Below, piece after piece: positions 8,081-15,614 of a stretch of 21,537 bases of DNA; position 1 is the stretch's first letter, and each line of letters opens with the position of its first letter. A program made the translations under genes and the position numbers. The DNA comes from CBDVBZ01 sp965372355 (GTDB lineage Bacteria > Krumholzibacteriota > Krumholzibacteriia > WVZY01), in contig CBDVBZ010000055.1 in the NCBI GenBank assembly GCA_965372355.1, positions 1 to 21,537 of the forward strand. Direction: 5' to 3'. The notes below the pieces were generated by a model that saw nothing but the letters and a program-made list of their open reading frames with translations, did no database searches and was not told the origin of the DNA.

Positions 8081-9151
8081 ATGCCAAACCGCAAACGTGC
8101 TCCGTTTTTAGCTTTGGGTCTTGTGAGTCTGCTCGCCGGTCTGTGGGCGGGTCTCGGACGGTTGGGTCTGCCGCTCCCCGGTCTGCGGCCGGAGCTGGTC
8201 CTCGCCCACGGTCCTCTCATGATCGGTGGGTTTCTGGGTGCGCTCATGGGGCTCGAGCGGGCCGTAGCACTCGGACGCCCGTGGGGTTATGGTGCGTCGA
8301 TACTCGCCGGCCTCGGTGGGATCGCGGCGATTGCCGGGTTTATGGGAACATCGGCCGTGCTGATTCTTCTCTCCTCCACCTTTTTGATCGCGATTTTCGT
8401 CGGGCTCATGCGGCAGCAGAAGTCGCTGGCGATGGTACTCATGACGCTCTCGGTGGTGTTGTGGTGGGTCGGCAACCTCCTCTGGATCGTCGGCGAACCG
8501 ATGTCTGTTGTTGTCTACTGGTGGGTCGGGTTTCTCGTGCTGACCATTGCGGGGGAACGACTCATTATGAGCCGATTCACCGGCGTGAGCGCGTCTGCAA
8601 CGGGTGTGCTGGTTGTCATCCTCGGTGTGATGATCGCGGGGCTGGTGGCGCTGGGCGCGGCGCCCGACCTTGGGGCGCGGGCGATTGGGTTGGCGCTAGT
8701 CTTCTTGCCCGCGTGGCTGCTCCGACACGACACCGTCTGGCGAAGCGCAAGACACGCCGGTCAGACCCGGTTCATCGCGATATGCCTGATCGCCGGGTAT
8801 GTGTGGCTGGCGGTCAGCGGCGTACTGCTTCTCGTGAACGGTCACGTCATGGCGGGACCCGTCTACGACGCTGTGCTACATTCCATCTTTCTGGGATTCA
8901 TTTTCAGTATGATCTTTGGCCATGCCCCGATTGTCTTTCCCGCGTTACTCAACGTAACGATGCGGTTCCATCCGGCGTTCTACAGCCACGTCGTCCTCTT
9001 GCACGCTTCACTCATTATTCGGATCGTCGGGGATCTGACCGGGTCGTTGGGATTGCGGCATGCCGGCGGCACCCTCGCCGTGGTGTCGATCCTTCTCTTT
9101 CTGCTAAACGACATCATCGCGGTGAAACGCGGCGCGCACAGCTCCAACTGA
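8081..9151 (+). CDS. NnrS-like polytopic membrane protein
   Basis: A 356-residue, strongly hydrophobic protein with about ten or more predicted membrane helices and little soluble part. The early HGPLMIGGFLGALMGLERAVAL (His43) resembles the first conserved histidine motif of the NnrS family of heme- and copper-containing membrane proteins linked to nitric-oxide stress. A late HSIFLGFIFSMIFGHAPIVFPALL region has further conserved-looking histidines. The similarity is by motif and topology only, so the family name is tentative. No nitrite or nitric-oxide reductase genes are nearby, so any role in NO handling cannot be supported from context. It converges with the DUF2178-like gene across 129 bp, where I see no clear terminator. 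Confidence 0.55.
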   Translation: MPNRKRAPFLALGLVSLLAGLWAGLGRLGLPLPGLRPELVLAHGPLMIGGFLGALMGLERAVALGRPWGYGASILAGLGGIAAIAGFMGTSAVLILLSSTFLIAIFVGLMRQQKSLAMVLMTLSVVLWWVGNLLWIVGEPMSVVVYWWVGFLVLTIAGERLIMSRFTGVSASATGVLVVILGVMIAGLVALGAAPDLGARAIGLALVFLPAWLLRHDTVWRSARHAGQTRFIAICLIAGYVWLAVSGVLLLVNGHVMAGPVYDAVLHSIFLGFIFSMIFGHAPIVFPALLNVTMRFHPAFYSHVVLLHASLIIRIVGDLTGSLGLRHAGGTLAVVSILLFLLNDIIAVKRGAHSSN

Positions 9152-9280
9152 CATCCTCGCATGACTGACGAACGGGCGGGGTGACAGTCGTCCAGAGGCC
9201 AATCCGCAGCGGCGTCTGACATGCAAGAGGGCGTTGTCGGACCTGAGCCGCAGGGCGATTTTCATCCCACCCGCTTTTAC

Positions 9281-9715
9281 TCACACAATCCTTTCGCGCC
9301 ACGCGATAATCGAGGCGGGAAGCACGTGCGCCACGTAAATCAGAGTCACCGGCAGCACCACGTCAAAGACGTAGTGGCCGTGGGAACCCGCAATGGCATT
9401 GAATCCGATGATCGCCAGGGCAATCACGGTGAACGTAGCGTACGCGTGCCGAAGCGCTTCATGAGTCACCTGGATCTGTCGCTCGTCGAGCGTGTCGATA
9501 GATGAGTGCCCGAGTTTCCACAGACCCGTCGAGACGTGAACGACGATGAAGCTCCCGAGCGCGATCGCCAGGGTGGCGAGGACACCGGCGGCCAGCAGGA
9601 CCGCACTCCAGCCGAGATTCATGCCCGCGTAATAGATGATAAGAAAAAGGACCACGCTCGCGAAGTTCACAACGACGCCGACCCTCCTCTGTGATTTGGA
9701 TCTCCGGATATCCAT
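9281..9715 (-). CDS. DUF2178-like four-helix membrane protein
   Basis: A 144-residue protein with two pairs of membrane helices separated by the motif TLDERQIQVTHEAL. A DER motif between helix pairs is typical of DUF2178-type proteins, which are commonly encoded next to a small XRE regulator, as here. The ATG at 9715 is chosen because GAGGGAG lies 6 nt before it and because it begins 1 bp after the regulator's stop codon. An upstream ATG at 9733 would overlap the regulator by 17 bp. The pair is certainly co-transcribed. In characterised pairs of this type the membrane protein is thought to modulate the regulator, but the function of this one is unknown. Confidence 0.65.
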   Translation of the reverse strand: MDIRRSKSQRRVGVVVNFASVVLFLIIYYAGMNLGWSAVLLAAGVLATLAIALGSFIVVHVSTGLWKLGHSSIDTLDERQIQVTHEALRHAYATFTVIALAIIGFNAIAGSHGHYVFDVVLPVTLIYVAHVLPASIIAWRERIV

Positions 9716-9716
9716 G

Positions 9717-9977
9717 TCAGTCTCCCTCGTCATCTCCAGATCCGAACAACTCCTCGCTCAGGGGCTTCAACGGTTGCGTAGAGAAAATCGTCTCGATGGG
9801 TAGCCCGAACACCTCGCTGATTCTGAACGCCAGATCGAGACTCGGGTTGTATTCGCCTCGCTCGAGGTAGCCAACGGTCTGATAATTTACCCCGATCATT
9901 TCTGCGAGATCTTTTCTGGATAGACCTCGCTCCTGTCGAAGAATCGGTACTCTATTGTAGAGTTTTCTGGGCTGCAT
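9717..9977 (-). CDS. XRE-family small transcriptional regulator
   Basis: This 86-residue protein has a Cro/C1-type helix-turn-helix over residues about 10-62: LRQERGLSRKDLAEMIGVNYQTVGYLERGEYNPSLDLAFRI, with the recognition helix at VNYQTVGYLE. The ending SEVFGLPIETIF is usual for this compact subgroup. The tail is acidic. It is the first gene of an operon with the DUF2178-like protein. No Shine-Dalgarno sequence precedes the ATG, but a near-consensus promoter ends 6 nt upstream, so the mRNA is probably leaderless. Two palindromes at the promoter suggest autoregulation. Confidence 0.85.
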   Translation of the reverse strand: MQPRKLYNRVPILRQERGLSRKDLAEMIGVNYQTVGYLERGEYNPSLDLAFRISEVFGLPIETIFSTQPLKPLSEELFGSGDDEGD

Positions 9978-9983
9978 ATCATA

Positions 9984-10012
9984 ATAATACTGCTAGTAGT
10001 TGTATCAATCAA
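9984..10012 (-). promoter_or_regulatory. Promoter of the XRE/DUF2178 operon, leaderless
   Basis: On the reverse strand TTGATT (10012-10007), a spacer of exactly 17 bp, and TATTAT (9989-9984). The -10 box ends 6 nt before the ATG at 9977. This is one of the best sigma70-type matches in the window. Confidence 0.65.
9989..10000. promoter_or_regulatory. Candidate operator inside the XRE promoter spacer
   Basis: ACTGCTAGTAGT is an imperfect 12-bp palindrome (one mismatched symmetric pair) overlapping the spacer and the edge of the -10 box. It is a natural site for autorepression by the adjacent regulator. Inference only. Confidence 0.35.
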
Positions 10013-10014
10013 GC

Positions 10015-10037
10015 ATATTGTTGCAAATATACAATAT
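10015..10037. promoter_or_regulatory. Palindrome upstream of the XRE promoter
   Basis: ATATTGT (10015-10021) and ACAATAT (10031-10037) form perfect 7-bp arms around a 9-bp spacer, directly upstream of the -35 box. This fits a dimeric regulator site. The rest of the 370-bp gap (9978-10347) is AT-rich with no gene. It also holds a small 6-bp hairpin at 10267-10285 ahead of the DUF5916 gene, but no clear promoter for that gene. Confidence 0.4.
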
Positions 10038-10347
10038 CTAATCTCCGCCGAGCCGTGGCGGCCGCTTCTGGACTGTCACGAAACTATTACACTCACTGTC
10101 AAACAACGACAACGCGGGTAACTAACAATCTGGCAGTTTGTTAAAGGTCTTTCATTTCTGTGCTGTAAAACAATAGCGACATTTTATGGGGTTCCCGGGG
10201 CGCCTCTCCAAGGCCGCTGGCGGCGTAGCTGCAACTTTACGAGCGGGTTACATCGACGAAGAAACAATGGCACCCTTTATGCCATGATACTCCCCCATAG
10301 GGCAAGGGTATTCGCGGGTCGGGGTTCTGACCACACGGAGGGGTACC

Positions 10348-12651
10348 ATGAATAAACATCAAACAGCTTTCCCGCTCACCATCATCACAGTCCTGATCGC
10401 ACTTGCCTCTATCGCTCCACCATCGCAAGCCGCACAGGCCCCGTTTATTCCCAACGACAAACCCATGCTGATCGTATCGCCCTGCGAGGGCGATATTCGG
10501 GTCGACGGGGTCCTCGACGAGGCCGTCTGGCACTCGGCCGCACGGGCGGAGAACTTCGCGGAAACGGAGCCCGGCGACCAGGTGCGGCCACCCGAGGACA
10601 CCGAGGTGCTCGTTACGTGGGACGACACACATCTCTATCTCGCGTTTGTCGCGCACGACCGGCGACCGGATCAGATCCGTGCGTCGATGTGCGCCCGCGA
10701 CGACATCTACCAGGACGATTATGTTGGCGTCATTATCGACACGTATGGCAACGCCGCGTGGGCCTACGAGCTCTACGCCAATCCGTACGGCATCCAGGGC
10801 GATCGGCGGTGGACGCCGTCGGGCGAGGATGCGGGTTTTGATGTGGTCTTCGATTCGCAGGGGAGCATCACCGGTGATGGCTACCAGGTGGAAATGGCGA
10901 TCCCGTTCAAAAGCCTTCGTTTTCCCAACCGCGAGCTGCAGGGCTGGCGGGTGACGTTTACACGAGTCCACCCGCGCGACAACGAACGCCGTTATTCGTG
11001 GGCCTCGATCAGCCGTGACAACCCGTGTTATCCCTGCCAGTTCGGAACGCTCTCCGGTATCGACGGTATCGATGCGGGCGGCTCCCTCGAGCTGCTCCCC
11101 GGAGTGGTTGGATCGCGCTCGGCCGAGCTCAACGATCTCTCCGATCCAAACTCCGGTTTTGACCGGGGCGTTGCCGGCACGGAGTTCTCGCTCGGCGGGC
11201 GCTACGGGTTCTCACCGAGCACCGCGGCCGAGTTCGCGCTCAACCCGGATTTCAGCCAGGTCGAATCCGACGTTGCGCAGGTGGATGTCAACACGACATT
11301 CGCCCTGTTCTTCCCCGAGCGACGCCCCTTCTTTCAGGAAGGCAGCGACCTCTTCAATTCTTTCTACAATGTCATCTATACACGTCAGATCAACGCGCCC
11401 TCCGTTGCGGCTAAGTTCACACACCGCTCCGACCGCGACGGGTTGATCTATCTGCTCGGCCGCGACGAAGAGACGCCGATGATAATCCCCCTTCAAGAGC
11501 GTAGCCTCTTCGCCGCGCCGGGCAGAAGCTGGTCGAACATCGCACGCGTGCGTCACACGTATCATGAAGACAGCTTTGTCGGGGCGCTGGTCACCGACCG
11601 GCGCTACGATATCGGAGGCGCGGGGACGGTCGCCGGCTTCGATCTCGGTCACCGATTCGCCCGCAACTACAGGCTCAAGGCACAAGTGCTGGGGAGCTAC
11701 ACACAGGAGCCCAACGCACCATTTCTCACCGACGGACAACACGCTCCCGATGAGACGTTTGATGGCGGCCGCCACACCGTCTCCCTCGACGGTGAGTCGT
11801 ACGCAGGCCACGCATTTTACGCCGGCGTCGACCGCGAGGCGCGCCACTGGAATAGCAACTTCGAATTCCGCAACACGGCCCCCACGTTTCGCGCCGATGC
11901 CGGCTTTGTCACACGCAACGATGAAAGACGCGTGTCATGGGACAACAACTACGTGTTCTATCCCGAGAAAGGGATATTCAACCGTATCCGGCCCAACGTC
12001 CTGGTGTCACAGCGGTGGAACTCCAACGGCGTGCGCAAAGGGCGCGGCATCGAGAACTGGGTCGATTTTGCGCTCAAAGGACAGACACTCGTCAGCCTCG
12101 GGTACGATCGCGGCGAGGAACGGTTTCGCGGGGTGAACTTCGATGGCATCGATCTCTACTATGGTGAGTTCAATAGCGACACCTACGAGGCGTTTCGTTT
12201 TGGCTTCTGGTTTGGGTTTGGCGACCGCGTCGCCCGCACGGCGCAGCCGGGACCGTTTCTGGGAAAAGGCGGGCTCGTCGATGTGTGGAGCACCATCAAG
12301 ATCGGCAGCCGTTTTGTTGCCGAGCCGCTGCTCACGTGGTCCGCGCTGAATACGGTCACGGGTGAAGAGTACTTCAACGGGTTTATCGGACGGGTCAAAC
12401 TCAACTATCAGTTTACACGCGAGCTTTTTCTGCGACTCGTCACACAGTACGACGACTTTAACGGTGAGCTCACGCTTGAGCCGCTGCTGACGTGGCAGCT
12501 CAATCCGTTCACCGTCTTCTACATCGGCGCCAACGTCGATCAGCAGGACTACGGCCACGATTCGCTCGATCTGACCGAGCGGAGAAGGAGCGGTTTCGAG
12601 CCCACCGGCTATCAGGCGTTCTTCAAGTTTCAGTATTTCCACCGATTCTGA
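10348..12651 (+). CDS. DUF5916 outer-membrane barrel protein with CBM9/DOMON-like N-terminal domain
   Basis: A 767-residue secreted protein. It has a signal peptide (about residues 1-28, ending SQAAQA), then a carbohydrate-binding/DOMON-like beta domain (about 40-230) with the pattern IRVDGVLDEAVWHSA and YQDDYVGVIIDTYG. The remainder is DUF5916, rich in alternating hydrophobic strands typical of an outer-membrane barrel. The protein ends in YFHRF; a terminal Phe is the usual signal for barrel assembly by the BAM complex. GGAGGGG just before the ATG supports the start. The family is common in Bacteroidota, Gemmatimonadota and relatives; its substrate is not established. The last 13 codons are duplicated at 19163-19203 without the rest of the gene. 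Confidence 0.85.
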   Translation: MNKHQTAFPLTIITVLIALASIAPPSQAAQAPFIPNDKPMLIVSPCEGDIRVDGVLDEAVWHSAARAENFAETEPGDQVRPPEDTEVLVTWDDTHLYLAFVAHDRRPDQIRASMCARDDIYQDDYVGVIIDTYGNAAWAYELYANPYGIQGDRRWTPSGEDAGFDVVFDSQGSITGDGYQVEMAIPFKSLRFPNRELQGWRVTFTRVHPRDNERRYSWASISRDNPCYPCQFGTLSGIDGIDAGGSLELLPGVVGSRSAELNDLSDPNSGFDRGVAGTEFSLGGRYGFSPSTAAEFALNPDFSQVESDVAQVDVNTTFALFFPERRPFFQEGSDLFNSFYNVIYTRQINAPSVAAKFTHRSDRDGLIYLLGRDEETPMIIPLQERSLFAAPGRSWSNIARVRHTYHEDSFVGALVTDRRYDIGGAGTVAGFDLGHRFARNYRLKAQVLGSYTQEPNAPFLTDGQHAPDETFDGGRHTVSLDGESYAGHAFYAGVDREARHWNSNFEFRNTAPTFRADAGFVTRNDERRVSWDNNYVFYPEKGIFNRIRPNVLVSQRWNSNGVRKGRGIENWVDFALKGQTLVSLGYDRGEERFRGVNFDGIDLYYGEFNSDTYEAFRFGFWFGFGDRVARTAQPGPFLGKGGLVDVWSTIKIGSRFVAEPLLTWSALNTVTGEEYFNGFIGRVKLNYQFTRELFLRLVTQYDDFNGELTLEPLLTWQLNPFTVFYIGANVDQQDYGHDSLDLTERRRSGFEPTGYQAFFKFQYFHRF

Positions 12652-12738
12652 TCTCGGAGGTCCTTCGATCGGACTCCGCTGGCGGTTCCGATCTCTGCGC
12701 GCCAATCGATCGGACTCCGCCGGCGGTTCTGATCGGAG
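12611..12738. repeat. 128-bp direct repeat, copy 1 (gene tail plus tandem hairpins)
   Basis: This segment recurs at 19163-19290 with two mismatches (12627 G/A, 12671 G/T). It begins inside the DUF5916 coding sequence and runs past its stop. The left edge is sharp; on the right the match fades after a G/T difference at 12739. Both copies lie in the same orientation, 6552 bp apart. Confidence 0.95.
12667..12734. repeat. Tandem 27-nt hairpin units
   Basis: Two near-identical 27-nt units (12667-12693 and 12708-12734, period 41) each form a hairpin: 7-bp arms GATCGGA/TCCGATC (one G-T wobble in the second), an internal loop and a 4-bp CCGC/GCGG inner stem. No T tract follows, so they do not look like standard terminators. 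They resemble REP-type extragenic palindromes. Both recur in copy 2 at 19219-19245 and 19260-19286. Confidence 0.6.
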
Positions 12739-12765
12739 GCGACTTCCAGTTCAAGGGTTCGACGA

Positions 12766-12798
12766 CGCACAACATGGGAGAATCGAGTAAGTTGTGCG
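12766..12798. repeat. 8-bp inverted repeat near the transposase remnant
   Basis: CGCACAAC (12766-12773) and GTTGTGCG (12791-12798) form a perfect 8-bp stem with a 17-nt loop. It lies between the first 128-bp repeat and the transposase 3' end. It may be an element end or a transcript-end structure; no T tract follows on either strand. The rest of 12652-12916 has no gene. Confidence 0.5.
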
Positions 12799-12916
12799 TT
12801 CAGGAAAAGGAGATTTCAGGGAGTCGGATTAAGGAAAGGACAGTTTTGGGTACTCCGCCCAGGTCTTGGATAGACGAACCCCATGCGCGTATTCGGATAA
12901 CAAATGAGTATTCGTC

Positions 12917-13936
12917 TCAGGCAGCCTGCCGGAAATACCGATGATGCAGTCCGCCAACCATCGGTTCTGATTGAATTGATCCTGAATCCAACGGTTCAAC
13001 TGGCCGCGGCTTGGGACAATCTTTCTCCAAACCAAGGTGCGTCCGAGATTCAAGGTAGTATCGGAAATACTCTTTGAGCACTCGTCGAAGATGCCGCTCA
13101 CTGAAGATGATCACATGATCCACACACTCTCTGCGAATCGAGCCAATGACTCTTTCGACGTATGGATTCTGCCAGGGCGACCGAGCTGAGATCAGCACTT
13201 GTTTGATACCCAATGATTCAACCCGGCGAACGAAATCTTCTCCATACTTTCCGTCTCGATCCCGGAGTAGGTACCTCGAAGCGGTGTGCCATGGAAACGC
13301 TTCCACAATCTGGTGAGCTGTCCAAACCGCGGACGGTGACTCGGTCACGTTGAAATGAACAACCCGTCGTCTCTGGTTCGACAGAACAAGGAAGACGTAC
13401 AGCAGGCGAAAGGTCCGCGTGGGGATGGTGAAGAAGTCAACCGAGACGATATCGTGTGCATGGTTCTTCAGGAATGTTCGCCAGGTTTGAGATGCAAGTT
13501 TTCGATGGCGTGCCATGTACTTGGAGACAGTAGCCTGGCTAACCTAGATCCCGAGCTTGAGCAACTCACCGTGAATCCTCGGCGCGCCCCAAAGAGGATT
13601 GGCTCGTGACACTGTACGGATGAGATCTCGGACCTCCTTGGAAATTCTCCGCTTTCCCATCCATCTCGATCGACTCTTCCATCTCCAGTACAGCCGAAAC
13701 CCTCTTTTGTGCCACCGGATGACGGTGTCGGGTTGGACTAGGGTCAACGGCTTTGGCCAATCAGGCCAGACTCGCGACAGGATCACCCAGAGAGTTCGAT
13801 CCCTGTCCGTCAAGCACGGCCTTTTAGCATTTCTTTGCAAGACATCGAGTTGATGACGTAACGCGAAGTTTTCTAGGATCAACGCACGGTGAGACCTCAA
13901 CGCAGAGAAAAGTGTGCGTAGAAGGATAAACATCAT
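12917..13936 (-). pseudogene. rve/DDE integrase-core transposase, interrupted by one amber codon
   Basis: The gene reads in a single frame but is cut by TAG at 13544-13546. The N-terminal part (from ATG 13936) has the helix-turn-helix region usual in this family: ENFALRHQLDVL and WGAPRIHGELLKLGI. The C-terminal part starts again with VSQATVSKYMARHRK and holds the DDE core: Asp in SVDFF, Asp in LLRDRDG, Glu in NPYVERVIGSIRREC, ending GLHHRYFRQAA as in full-length relatives. Relatives usually have Glu where the stop lies, so a single G-to-T change (GAG to TAG) explains it. The element is related to IS481-like transposases, but no terminal inverted repeats could be fixed, so its ends are unknown. 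A second product could start at ATG 13516. Confidence 0.8.
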
Positions 13937-13943
13937 GAACCTT

Positions 13944-13972
13944 ATGATATAATAGAACAAGCGTAAGTTCAA
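13944..13972 (-). promoter_or_regulatory. Candidate promoter of the transposase gene
   Basis: On the reverse strand TTGAAC (13972-13967), a 17-bp spacer and TATCAT (13949-13944) end 7 nt before ATG 13936. This again predicts an almost leaderless mRNA, though AAGG also lies in the short gap. Confidence 0.4.
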
Positions 13973-14117
13973 AATTGGCAAGGCGGACGACGTTTTCAGA
14001 ACTCACAGGTGTGGTTCGACGAAACGGACCACCTTTTCAGCAGTAAAGATTTGTATGTATTGACCTGAAATGAATGCGCTCTTATTGTTCGAAGAGAACG
14101 GGAAGATAGACAGTGGA

Positions 14118-14146
14118 TTGACAATTGGAGGACCTCGATTTACTAT
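14118..14146 (+). promoter_or_regulatory. Strong sigma70-type promoter of the lipoprotein gene
   Basis: A perfect TTGACA -35 box (14118-14123), a 17-bp spacer and TACTAT (14141-14146). The predicted leader is about 25 nt and includes AGGAGG before the ATG at 14177, so both transcription and translation signals are strong. Confidence 0.7.
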
Positions 14147-14176
14147 TGTGCGAGATTCTAACTAGGAGGCCCTTAC

Positions 14177-15310
14177 ATGAGAACCAACCGTTCGTTCGGC
14201 GAGGAACAATCATCCATCCCCATATATTCAATTTGCATCCTACTCGCTGCGATCTTTGTGTTCGGTGTCATGTTCGTCGGCTGCAGCGAGTCGACCTCTC
14301 CCGATACATCGGGTGATAACGGCGATACGCCTCCCTATGATTGGCCGATCATTCCCCAGCCGTCCGCGCCCTACGAGGACACGGAGTCCACCTCTGACAC
14401 GATGACGGTCATTCAGCCGCTCACTACCAACTACCGTCCCAATGTAATGAGTGCGCTCTGCCCGTGGTCGGGCAACTCGAGGTTCTGTACCTACTCGTTC
14501 GGTGGTTGGTTCTGTGAGGAGACCGAATGCGAGCCGATCATGCTCATCAACCTACCCGAGTATTGGAGCAATGACATCGCCCCCCTAGATTACTTCAATC
14601 AATGTGCAGCAATATGCAGCAGTCCCGGTTACGGCTGTCCGTCGGTGCCCATCGATGTCTCCTTTGCGGAGCCCTACGGGCGGATCCTGCTGATGGAGGA
14701 GGGCGAGATCGTGAGCCCGGTACCCAAGATTCGCATTACGGGGACGGTCTGGACCGGCGCGGAGCATTACTGCACGGGATCCGCGTGCGCGATATACACG
14801 ACCCATTACCTCGAGATGAACCTGTCGGGTCGGGTACGGTCTCTCCAGGACTCCCTTTACCTCAGGCGGGACCGGTACTGGCAACGTGTCTGGATCGCCG
14901 ACGAGAACAGCTACTTCAAGGTTCTGATCGGAGACACGGAGTACGACCTCTCCGTCTCATACACGGGCGGTACGAGCACGACCGAGACGGAGACCTTCGG
15001 CCGGTCGGTCACCACCTCGGCCGGTCTCGGTTTCGGCGCGCTCAAGGCGGGCGTCGAGGTTACGATCTCGCAGTCGTTCAGCACATCCGTGACACTCTAT
15101 GACGAGATGACGGTCGAGGAAACCTACAAAGTTTTCGGTGAGGACGGGAAGTATGTCCAGTTCCAGGTCTGGGAGGGGGTCGAGATCTTCACGATCACCG
15201 ACGCCGAGGGAAATCCATACACCGATTCCAACTACGTGTTCGAGCCGATCGTGCTCTTCATCCACGGCAACGGTCCGGCGCTCGTCGCGACGAAGTTCGA
15301 CTATCCGTAA
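14177..15310 (+). CDS. Lipoprotein with possible aerolysin-like C-terminal region
   Basis: A 377-residue protein. A long charged N-region precedes a hydrophobic stretch (about 17-35) ending in the lipobox FVGC, so Cys36 should be lipidated. A Ser/Thr/Pro/Asp-rich linker follows. The middle (about 90-205) has nine further cysteines, suggesting disulfides outside the cytoplasm. Residues about 257-320 show two Ser/Thr-rich alternating beta stretches (TSTTETETFGRSVTTSAG; VEVTISQSFSTSVTLYDEMT) around a Gly-rich FGALKAG turn. That pattern resembles the insertion hairpin of aerolysin/ETX-MTX2-type pore-forming proteins. I did not recognise a named family, so pore formation is a hypothesis. AGGAGG 8 nt before the ATG fixes the start. 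It is transcribed away from the transposase gene and has no operon partner. Confidence 0.7.
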   Translation: MRTNRSFGEEQSSIPIYSICILLAAIFVFGVMFVGCSESTSPDTSGDNGDTPPYDWPIIPQPSAPYEDTESTSDTMTVIQPLTTNYRPNVMSALCPWSGNSRFCTYSFGGWFCEETECEPIMLINLPEYWSNDIAPLDYFNQCAAICSSPGYGCPSVPIDVSFAEPYGRILLMEEGEIVSPVPKIRITGTVWTGAEHYCTGSACAIYTTHYLEMNLSGRVRSLQDSLYLRRDRYWQRVWIADENSYFKVLIGDTEYDLSVSYTGGTSTTETETFGRSVTTSAGLGFGALKAGVEVTISQSFSTSVTLYDEMTVEETYKVFGEDGKYVQFQVWEGVEIFTITDAEGNPYTDSNYVFEPIVLFIHGNGPALVATKFDYP

Positions 15311-15392
15311 GAACGTTTGGTGGGTATTTCACCTCCTGCATCGCGTGGGGTTTGGGGTGGAGAGCGACTAAACGAATAAAGGAAAAAGTGGC

Positions 15393-15614
15393 ATTAATCG
15401 GTTTGCAGTCTATGTGATTGGATCGGTCCTCTTTGCTGCGTTTTTCGCCACGGTATCGTGCGCCTCGGACACGCACGTCGCCGTATTCGAGAGGATATCG
15501 CCCGAGAAGGCAGGCTTCTCGGTGGAGAAACTCGACACGCTCGTCGCCTTCTGCGAGGAGGCGGGATCCGCAGCGCTCCTCGTGCTCCACAACGGAAAGG
15601 TGGTCCTGTCCTGA
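15393..15614 (+). pseudogene. 5' stub of a serine beta-lactamase-family hydrolase gene
   Basis: Codons from 15393 read a hydrophobic signal peptide ending SCAS, then RISPEKAGFSVEKLDTLVAF and SAALLVLHNGKVV. These are the opening strands of class C beta-lactamase/penicillin-binding-type esterases. A stop follows at once (TGA 15612-15614), before the SxxK active site, so the catalytic region is missing. The natural start appears to be ATT at 15393, which has AAAGGAAA 8 nt before it; it may be a decayed ATG. An in-frame GTG at 15414 is the only usual start but would cut into the signal peptide. It follows the lipoprotein gene on the same strand. Confidence 0.6.

Noticed and set aside
8065..9168. 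A 367-codon open frame overlapping the NnrS-like gene in another frame
   Set aside because: Its Arg/Cys/His-rich composition is typical of a shadow frame, while the 8081 frame encodes coherent membrane helices.
12766..12798. The inverted repeat GCACAAC/GTTGTGC as an integron attC site
   Set aside because: The core bases do not fit the RYYYAAC / GTTRRRY pattern and there is no integrase or cassette array.
12794..14007. Weak inverted similarity flanking the rve transposase (GTGCGTTC / GTGAGTTC)
   Set aside because: Five mismatches in 17 positions and no target duplication; too weak to define element ends.
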